From assembly GCA_910588895.1 (NCBI GenBank), contig CAJUSS010000046.1, forward strand, positions 1 through 13,308: a DNA stretch of 13,308 nt, written 5' to 3'. Positions 8,249 to 13,308 of the stretch are shown here, piece after piece. The position numbers were made by a program, and so were the translations under genes. How positions within the stretch are numbered: the stretch's first letter is position 1; every line of letters starts with the position of its first letter. Origin of the DNA: an uncultured Lachnospiraceae bacterium (GTDB taxonomy: Bacteria > Bacillota > Clostridia > Lachnospirales > Lachnospiraceae). Below the pieces are notes generated by a model. That model was not told the DNA's origin. It saw only the letters and a program-made list of their open reading frames with translations, and searched no databases.

Positions 8249-8948
8249 GGCCGATCGTATCCACGTTAAAGCAGTATGTACCATAGGAAGTAGTGTCCGC
8301 GTAACTGGTATATCCGCCCAAGAGCGCGAGGATGTGCTTGGCACAGTCTCCGGTACGGGCCATGCAGCAGCCCGGGCCATAGGTGTCATAGATCCGCTTG
8401 ATCTCGGAAGCCACCAGCTGGAAAGCTTCTTCCCAGGAGATCCGCTCCCATTCGTCTTTGCCGCGCAGCTCGGGATGGGTGCCCTCGCCGCCGCCAGGCT
8501 GCCAGTTTTTCCGTTTCATGGGATATTTCAGACGATCCGCGCCGAAGCATTGCTGCTGCTGTGAACGCCCTCGGACACAGGAACGCTGCTGCATGTGCTC
8601 CCAGCTGTCCTCGTGGCTGTCATCGGTCTTTTGGCGGATCACCATGCCGTCTTTGACCATCACCTTATTGACACAGCGCCCGGCACAGTTATGCCAGCAG
8701 GCTGCCGCCACCCAAGTGCCGCCTGCTTCGGGGTTTTCGATGGGGCTGTGGTCTGCTGTGGCGGTCCCAGGTGCCGTTTCGGCTGCGGTGGTATCTTCCG
8801 GAGCTGCCGTGCTCTCGGACAGACTGGCCTCCTTGGCGCACCCGACTAAGCCCAGACCGACCACGGCTGCCGTAGCGGTGGCGCTGCCCTTTAAGAACTG
8901 CCGGCGGTTGAATTTGGCGTCTAACAGTTTGTCCATTAAGTATGCCAT
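8238..8948 (-). CDS. DmsA-like molybdopterin oxidoreductase, N-terminal part (Tat lipoprotein)
   Basis: A 236 aa N-terminal portion of a DMSO-reductase-family catalytic subunit. Residues 14-21 (NRRQFLKG) form a twin-arginine motif, followed by a hydrophobic stretch and LVGC (34-37), a lipobox with Cys37; the mature protein is probably a lipoprotein on the outer membrane face. A Thr/Ala/Glu-rich linker (40-70) follows. Cys84, Cys88, Cys92 and Cys124 are the FS0 [4Fe-4S] ligands, then CVRGRSQQQ and DRLKYPMKR as in DmsA. SYGTYCFN near 221-228 aligns with the YGDYS molybdenum-ligand region of E. coli DmsA and has Cys226 in place of Ser. AAGGAGGG at 8961-8954 lies 5 bases before ATG 8948; the reading upstream to 9035 has no such site. 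The reading stops at the frameshift. Confidence 0.9.
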   Translation of the reverse strand: MAYLMDKLLDAKFNRRQFLKGSATATAAVVGLGLVGCAKEASLSESTAAPEDTTAAETAPGTATADHSPIENPEAGGTWVAAACWHNCAGRCVNKVMVKDGMVIRQKTDDSHEDSWEHMQQRSCVRGRSQQQQCFGADRLKYPMKRKNWQPGGGEGTHPELRGKDEWERISWEEAFQLVASEIKRIYDTYGPGCCMARTGDCAKHILALLGGYTSYADTTSYGTYCFNVDTIGLMA

Positions 8949-9006
8949 ATGTTCCCTCCTTAGGATTTTTTGATATGAGGAAGCTTCTCCCAAAAGTCCT
9001 ACCGTC

Positions 9007-9035
9007 AGTTTAACAAAACTTGGGTTTCCTTTCAA
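9007..9035 (-). promoter_or_regulatory. Promoter of the dmsAB-like operon
   Basis: On the minus strand, TTGAAA (9035-9030) and TAAACT (9012-9007) are separated by exactly 17 bases. Transcription would start near 9000, giving a leader of about 52 bases before ATG 8948. The palindromic operator lies about 17 bases upstream of the -35, a position more usual for an activator or a looping regulator than for simple blockage. Confidence 0.5.
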
Positions 9036-9051
9036 TGGACAAAAATGGGAA

Positions 9052-9088
9052 GATCGTTACCTAAGTAACAGATCTGGGGATCTGTTAC
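9052..9088. promoter_or_regulatory. Three-half-site operator between divergent promoters
   Basis: GTAACAGATC (9065-9074), TGGG, GATCTGTTAC (9079-9088) is a perfect 10-bp inverted repeat. A third, slightly shortened half-site, GATCGTTAC (9052-9060), faces the central one and makes a second dyad, GTTAC-CTAA-GTAAC (9056-9069). An outer pair, GGACAAAAA (9037-9045) and TTTTTGTCC (9118-9126), flanks the whole, roughly concentric. The array sits midway between the two divergent promoters. The TetR-type regulator at 11406 is the obvious candidate to bind it, but this is inference; a second regulator may read the outer pair. Confidence 0.7.
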
Positions 9089-9111
9089 CAGCCAGATCCC
9101 TAATGTTCAGC

Positions 9112-9140
9112 TTGCAATTTTTGTCCCTGTATGCCATAAT
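9112..9140 (+). promoter_or_regulatory. Promoter of the chaperone / radical SAM / regulator operon
   Basis: TTGCAA (9112-9117), a 17-base spacer, then CATAAT (9135-9140) preceded by TGC gives an extended -10. Transcription would start near 9147, about 73 bases before ATG 9220. Two copies of CCATATGT (9169-9176 and 9183-9190, 14 bases apart) lie in the leader. The same octamer also occurs at the start of the dmsA-like gene (8945-8952), which may be coincidence. Confidence 0.55.
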
Positions 9141-9219
9141 GCTAAAAGATAAACGTTCTGAAGGGTAGCCATATGTCAGTATCCATATGTTTGCCTTAAA
9201 AAAACAACAGGAGAGCCGT

Positions 9220-9924
9220 ATGCTGAACAAAGAAAAAAAAGAGATCGTCGAAGTCTTGCTGTCTGACCGTCTGTTCCTCTATTCCCTTATGCACAAGGTA
9301 TTTGGCCGGGAGCCGGATGCAGGGTTTTTGGATATCCTGACCAGTGAGGCGGCTAGCGAAGCCTTCTGTCTCCTTTCGGAGGAAGAGGATGATGTGATGG
9401 CCCGCTGCCCTCGCTTTCTGGCCCAGCTGCGTGAGGAGGCCGCCGATCCATCCTTCATCGACCAGGTCAAGAACGAGTATACCCGTCTTTTCATCGGCCC
9501 GGCCAGGCTGGTGGCTCCGCCTTGGGAGTCCGTCTACCGCAGCAAGCAGGGACTGCTGTTCCAGGAGAGCACATTGGCTGTCCGTAGATCTTACCAGCGA
9601 TTCCATATGCTGCCAAAAGCCTATCCAAATGTGGCCGATGACAGCGCGGCTCTGGAATTAGATTTTATGTCCCGGTTATCCCAGAAAGCGCTGGATGCGC
9701 TGCGCGCCGGCGACTTAGATCGTATGGAACAGTATCTCAAGGGGCAGGAGAGCTTCTTACAGAGCCATCTGCTGATCTGGATCCCGAAGTTTTTGGAGAG
9801 GATGGCGGACTCTCCCTCGGATATCCTGTATCCGCAGATGTGCCTGATCCTCAACGAGTTTCTGATCAAGGATCAGAAGCTGATCGGGGAGGTCCTGGCC
9901 ATGCTGGAAACGCAGGAGAGCTGA
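9220..9924 (+). CDS. TorD/DmsD-family redox enzyme maturation chaperone
   Basis: A 234 aa all-alpha cytoplasmic protein of the TorD/DmsD family, which binds the Tat signal of a molybdoenzyme and holds it until the cofactor is inserted. Family marks are NEYTRLFIGP (85-94), APPWESVYRS (99-108) and the PNVADDSAALELDFM stretch (136-150). In the last, the usual Asp-His pair is Asp-Ser. AGGAG at 9209-9213 lies 6 bases before ATG 9220; an upstream ATG at 9187 has no ribosome site. The gene is divergent from the DmsA-like gene, whose signal peptide is the likely client, and is followed by the radical SAM gene after 88 bases with no terminator. Confidence 0.92.
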   Translation: MLNKEKKEIVEVLLSDRLFLYSLMHKVFGREPDAGFLDILTSEAASEAFCLLSEEEDDVMARCPRFLAQLREEAADPSFIDQVKNEYTRLFIGPARLVAPPWESVYRSKQGLLFQESTLAVRRSYQRFHMLPKAYPNVADDSAALELDFMSRLSQKALDALRAGDLDRMEQYLKGQESFLQSHLLIWIPKFLERMADSPSDILYPQMCLILNEFLIKDQKLIGEVLAMLETQES

Positions 9925-10012
9925 CGGAGGCGCTCTGCTTGGGCCGCAGACAGACGCGGGCGGTCGGACAAGATCCGCCGCAAACAGGGATTTATGCAGA
10001 CAGGAGTTTATG

Positions 10013-11338
10013 ATGATACAGGAGATGACAAGAGCGCGGGCGGCACAGATCAAAGACCCGGTGTTCCGAGAGTATGCGCATATGTATCTGGATATCTATG
10101 ACGATTTTACAGCCCAGGCAGAACGTATGGGACTGCCCTTTTGCAAGGAGCAGGAGGCTGGATCGAAGGAGCTGCGCGAAGAGCTTAGGAAGATGGGGAT
10201 CTCGTCCCGATGTGACGGCGCGAGCCTGGTGTATGGCTGGCTGTCTCCGGCCTGTCAAGCCTGTAAAAGGGGGATCGGCATGGTCACATCCTACATCTCC
10301 TTCCAGTGCCACCGCCATTGTTTTTTCTGTTTTAATCCAAACCAGGATAATTTCCTCTCCCATCTCGACCAGAAAAACGACTGGCGCGGGGAGCTTGAGC
10401 AGATAAAGGGACAGGGCGGCAGGCTGAGCTATATCGCTCTGACCGGAGGGGAACCGCTTTTATATCCGGAGGAGACGGCGGCATTTTTTAAAAAGGCCGG
10501 AGCACTTTTCCCGGGGGCTCACAGGCGGCTGTATACATCAGGCGATCTGCTGACGGAGGGCATATTGGAACGGTTAAAGGAGACCGGGCTGGAGGAGATC
10601 CGCTTCAGCTACAAGATCGAGGATGACCATATCCTGAAAGAAAAGATCCTGCATTTGATGGAGCTTGCAAAACGCTGTATCCCTTCGGTCATGGTGGAGA
10701 TGCCGGTGATGCCGGATGCACAGGAAGAGATGGAAAGCCTTTTAAGACGGCTGGATGATATGGGGATATCCGGGATCAACCTGCTGGAGCTGGGATTTCC
10801 GTTTTATAATGCGGAAGCCTTTCTGGCAAAGGGCTACCGATTAAGATATCCGCCTTTTAAGACCTTGTACGACCTTTCCTACGCAGGCGGACTGCCCGTA
10901 GCCGGCAGCGAGCTGGTGGCCCTTAAGCTCCTTTATTATGCCGCGAAAGAAAAACTGGGCATTGGCGTCCATTATTGTTCGCTGGAAAATAAAAACTTCG
11001 GTCAACGGTACCAGCAGAACCAGGTCCTTGGACGCGGCGGGGACGACACCATGTTTTTTTCCGAAAGAGACCACTATCTTAAGACGATCAAAGCCTTTGG
11101 AGAGGATGGGGCGGCGGCATATAGGATCTTTCAGCAGGCCGGTGTTTGTGGCTATCGGTATGACCGGGGGACCCGGTCTATCCAATTCCATCCCGACAAC
11201 GCGGTCCTGCTGAAAGACCATCCCATAGGATTGGCGATATCGGTAAACGTTATGGAGGAAAGAGGCGGGGAGCTTTTTATAAGGGAATTAAAGCTGCAGA
11301 GCGCGCAGGCAGCTGACTGCAGGCGGGAGGCGCTATGA
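10013..11338 (+). CDS. Radical SAM protein of the molybdoenzyme locus
   Basis: A 441 aa radical SAM protein. Cys99, Cys103 and Cys106 form the CxxxCxxC cluster motif (CHRHCFFC), and ALTGGEP (142-148) is the SAM-binding GGE motif. An N-terminal helical region (about 1-65) precedes GWLSPACQAC with Cys81 and Cys84, an extra CxxC just before the core. Further cysteines in the C-terminal third (for example in VHYCSLENK) could hold an auxiliary cluster. The reaction is unknown. AGGAG at 10002-10006 favours ATG 10013 (spacing 6) over 10010 (spacing 3). It sits between the chaperone and the TetR regulator, and a role in maturing or modifying the DmsA-like enzyme or its substrate is inferred from position only. 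Confidence 0.85.
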   Translation: MIQEMTRARAAQIKDPVFREYAHMYLDIYDDFTAQAERMGLPFCKEQEAGSKELREELRKMGISSRCDGASLVYGWLSPACQACKRGIGMVTSYISFQCHRHCFFCFNPNQDNFLSHLDQKNDWRGELEQIKGQGGRLSYIALTGGEPLLYPEETAAFFKKAGALFPGAHRRLYTSGDLLTEGILERLKETGLEEIRFSYKIEDDHILKEKILHLMELAKRCIPSVMVEMPVMPDAQEEMESLLRRLDDMGISGINLLELGFPFYNAEAFLAKGYRLRYPPFKTLYDLSYAGGLPVAGSELVALKLLYYAAKEKLGIGVHYCSLENKNFGQRYQQNQVLGRGGDDTMFFSERDHYLKTIKAFGEDGAAAYRIFQQAGVCGYRYDRGTRSIQFHPDNAVLLKDHPIGLAISVNVMEERGGELFIRELKLQSAQAADCRREAL

Positions 11339-11442
11339 TATCGGGAGATCTTCATAAGATGGCGGCAGAAAAACAGAGCGAGAAAAAGGAGGTCTGCGAG
11401 AGAAAATGTACCGTTCCCAATGGGAGATACAGAATTCCATGA
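11335..11442 (+). CDS. Possible 35-residue leader ORF overlapping the regulator start
   Basis: An ATG at 11335 overlaps the stop of the radical SAM gene (ATGA), preceded by GGGAGG at 11325-11330, and opens a 35-codon frame that runs past the regulator start at 11406 in a different frame. The product is charged and unremarkable. It may be a chance frame, or serve to carry ribosomes into the regulator, whose own ribosome site is unusually distant (13 bases). Confidence 0.2.
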   Translation: MISGDLHKMAAEKQSEKKEVCERKCTVPNGRYRIP

Positions 11443-11972
11443 TAAAACTGATGAAGGCATTTCCCTACAGCGCGATCACCGTGACGATGATCGCCAATGA
11501 TGCAAGGATCAACCGCAAGACCTTTTATGGATATTACCGCAACAAGGATGAACTTTTGTTCTCTATGATCTATGATATGTTCGATGAACTGTTCGGCTGC
11601 TTCATGTACCGGAAATATCCGTCCGGCGCGTCTGTGGAGGAGGAAAGACCGCGGCAGGATATACAGCGTTTTCTGGAACTGGTGACTTTTTATGAGGAGC
11701 GCCTGCTGACACTGATCACGACAGAGACCTCCCGGACCGCGATATCCATCGCGGACCAGGTGGTCCTGGAGCATTGCCAGGATATCTGTATCCCCGATGA
11801 AAAGGAGGATAGATTCCTGCGGAAGTTCTATCTGGAGATCATCCGGAACTTTTTCATGGGGGCCATCGATGCCTGGATGGAATCGCAGAGGATATCCCTT
11901 GACGACGGGATCGCTATCCTGTCGCGGATCATGGAACAGAGCTATCTGGATATCTTCTGCTATGAAAGATGA
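11406..11972 (+). CDS. TetR/AcrR-family transcriptional regulator
   Basis: A 188 aa protein with a TetR N-terminal helix-turn-helix: ITVTMIANDARINRKTFYGYY at about 24-44, followed by RNKDELL, the usual start of helix 4. The remainder (about 50-188) is a helical ligand/dimer domain with no close match I recognise. AAGGAGG at 11386-11392 is 13 bases upstream of ATG, longer than normal, which suggests weak or coupled translation. The gene is third in the chaperone/radical SAM operon, so the regulator probably governs the divergent molybdoenzyme locus through the palindromes at 9052-9088. TetR proteins usually repress, but those sites lie upstream of both -35 elements, so activation is also possible. 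Confidence 0.88.
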   Translation: MYRSQWEIQNSMIKLMKAFPYSAITVTMIANDARINRKTFYGYYRNKDELLFSMIYDMFDELFGCFMYRKYPSGASVEEERPRQDIQRFLELVTFYEERLLTLITTETSRTAISIADQVVLEHCQDICIPDEKEDRFLRKFYLEIIRNFFMGAIDAWMESQRISLDDGIAILSRIMEQSYLDIFCYER

Positions 11973-12061
11973 CGGATCTAAAAGACAGGCGTATTTTCTG
12001 CTGCGAGGCGTTAGGGGCGGTCTGTGAGGAGGATCTTTCGGGGAATGGAGGCGGCAGATAG

Positions 12062-12286
12062 ATGGAGACGGACAGGGACCGATACGGACAGGGCGATAAA
12101 GGCGGCTTCACACCCGCCGTCTGCCTGAGATGCGGCTACAGGAGGAAAAAGCAGGGGGCGGACCACTGCTTTCTTTATGATATGCCCTGCGTCCGGGTCT
12201 ACGGATACTGCCGCAAAGACAAAAGCGGCAGGGACCAGGGGATGAAGGCGGGACCGGTACGGCGGATCGGACCGGTGGGAAGATAG
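12062..12286 (+). CDS. Small cysteine-rich hypothetical protein
   Basis: A 74 aa, very basic ORF with five cysteines: Cys21 and Cys24 (CLRCGYRR), Cys36, Cys43 and Cys50. The spacing could form a small zinc knuckle. GGAGG at 12047-12051 is 10 bases before ATG. I do not recognise a family. It falls between the TetR gene and the transporter promoter in a GC-rich stretch where long frames arise by chance, so it may not be coded. The tail contains GGACCGGT twice in the DNA, about 19 bases apart. Confidence 0.4.
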   Translation: METDRDRYGQGDKGGFTPAVCLRCGYRRKKQGADHCFLYDMPCVRVYGYCRKDKSGRDQGMKAGPVRRIGPVGR

Positions 12287-12324
12287 CGGCGGCCAACCTT
12301 CCTATAGCCGATCCCCCGTTCTTG

Positions 12325-12333
12325 TGGTAGAAT
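12325..12333 (+). promoter_or_regulatory. Extended -10 promoter of the NSS transporter
   Basis: TGGTAGAAT at 12325-12333 is an extended -10 (TGn plus TAGAAT, one mismatch to TATAAT). No clear -35 is seen. A ribosome site, AAAGGGGA, at about 12353-12360 lies 5 bases before ATG 12366, and the leader would be about 26 bases. Confidence 0.45.
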
Positions 12334-12365
12334 AGGAAAGATAAACATCAAGAAAGGGGATCTAT

Positions 12366-13271
12366 ATGAAACGGGAACATCTTTCGTCGCGCTTAGGGTT
12401 CATCCTGATAACGGCTGCCTGCTCCATCGGTTTGGGGAATGTCTGGAGGTTTCCCTATATCACGGGAAAATACGGAGGAGCATCCTTTGTGCTCCTGTAC
12501 GCCGTCTTTCTGGTGATCTTGGGACTTCCCATCGTGGTCATGGAATTTGCCGTGGGCCGGGCCAGCCAGCGCAGCGTTGCCATGTCCTTTGACCTCCTGG
12601 AACCGAAAGGGACAAAATGGCATTGGTACAAATATATGGCGATCATAGGGAACTATCTTCTGATGATGTTCTACACGGTCATCAGCGGATGGCTGATCTG
12701 GTATTTTGTGAAGATGGCAAAGGGGGACTTTGAGGGCCTTTCCTCCGAGCAGGTATCGGGGGTGTTCGGAGAGCTGCTGGACAGCCCGCTGATCATGGTG
12801 GTCTGCACCATGGCGGCGATCGCCATCGCGGTCTTTGTGTGTGCCCAGGGGATCCAAAAGGGCGTGGAGCGGGTGACCAAGGTCATGATGGTCTTTCTGT
12901 TCTCCCTTCTGGTCGTCCTGGCGGTGAAGGCCATCCTGCTGCCTGGAGCGGCGGAGGGCCTGCGCTACTATCTCCTTCCCGACTTTGGGGCGATGATGGA
13001 GAACGGGCTCGCCGAGAGCATCTTTGCGGCCATGGGACAAGCCTTTTTCACACTGAGCATCGGGATCGGCGCGCTGTCTGTCTTCGGGAGCCGCATCGAT
13101 AAGAGCAGTTCCCTGACGGAGAATGCGCTGTATATGGGGGCCCTGGATACGCTGGTGGCCTTTCTCTCCGGCCTGATCATCTTTCCGGCCTGCTTCAGCT
13201 TTGGCGTGGAGCCGGACAGCGGGCCGAACCTTTTGTTCATCACCATGCCCAATACTGGCTCCGCCGTCTGA
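12366..13271 (+). pseudogene. Neurotransmitter:sodium symporter (NSS) family transporter, truncated
   Basis: The first 296 or so residues are a clear NSS/SNF protein, a sodium-coupled amino-acid importer with a LeuT fold. Segment 1 carries the unwound substrate/sodium motif SIGLGNVWRFPY (20-31). QAFFTLSIGIG (225-235) is the segment 6 counterpart, LVAFLSGLIIFPACFSFG (263-280) is segment 7, and GPNLLFITMP is the entry to loop EL4. The reading then stops at 301 aa, against about 440-450 for bacterial members, so segments 8 to 11/12, with part of the second sodium site, are missing. After the stop the same frame gives TAMAG, which resembles the NAMAGG-like sequence expected in EL4, and then another stop. 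It is therefore either a decayed gene or poor sequence at the window end. Confidence 0.85.
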
Positions 13272-13308
13272 ACCGCCATGGCCGGCGTCCAGTAGAATTA
13301 CCGCGCCT

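Noticed and set aside
8949..9035. N-terminal extension of the DmsA-like protein from an ATG at 9035
   Set aside because: It would cover the predicted promoter and place 29 extra residues before a typical Tat signal; the AAGGAGGG site supports ATG 8948.
9065..9088. Palindrome as a transcription terminator
   Set aside because: Neither side carries a U-run, and it lies between divergent promoters, where an operator is the simpler reading.
12393..13040. Long opposite-strand frames, such as those opposite the NSS and DmsA-like genes
   Set aside because: They are antisense shadows of GC-rich coding sequence, with low-complexity His/Pro/Arg-rich products and no ribosome sites.

Overview
The window looks like chromosome from an anaerobic Gram-positive bacterium of the class Clostridia, probably a gut Lachnospiraceae relative. 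The basis is moderately high GC, strong AGGAGG-type ribosome sites, tight operons, a zinc-ribbon/ABC-2 export locus, and a Tat-exported DMSO-reductase-family enzyme with a lipobox. The assignment is inferred from gene style, not from a marker gene. No rRNA, tRNA, CRISPR array or complete mobile element was seen.

Layout. (1) 1-294: an AT-rich left edge with an open frame but no visible start, then an extended -10 promoter. (2) 297-5491, plus strand: a five-gene operon of ABC ATPase, zinc-ribbon single-pass membrane protein with a large outer domain, two ABC-2 type permeases (overlapping ATGA) and a small membrane protein. It closes at a strong bidirectional hairpin terminator (5566-5602) shared with the convergent redox operon. 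(3) 5653-8948, minus strand: a DmsA-like molybdopterin oxidoreductase and a DmsB-like four-cluster ferredoxin. The DmsA gene is split by an apparent one-base deletion near 8243. (4) 8949-9219: a divergent control region with two promoters and a striking three-half-site palindromic operator between them. (5) 9220-11972, plus strand: a TorD/DmsD-type chaperone, a radical SAM protein, and a TetR-type regulator. (6) 12062-12286: a small cysteine-rich ORF. (7) 12366-13271: a neurotransmitter:sodium symporter (NSS) family transporter that stops after about seven of its usual 11-12 membrane segments, close to the window end.

How it works together. Regions 3-5 look like one anaerobic respiration module. 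The A subunit would be folded with its molybdenum cofactor under TorD control and exported by Tat. It is probably lipid-anchored through Cys37, and the B subunit would feed it electrons. No DmsC/NrfD-type membrane anchor is present. The radical SAM protein and TetR regulator are co-oriented with the chaperone and divergent from the enzyme, so they probably belong to the same module. The substrate is unknown. The most interesting points are the catalytic-site Cys where classical DmsA has Ser, the uncharacterised radical SAM partner, the anchor-less lipoprotein architecture, the operator, and the frameshift.
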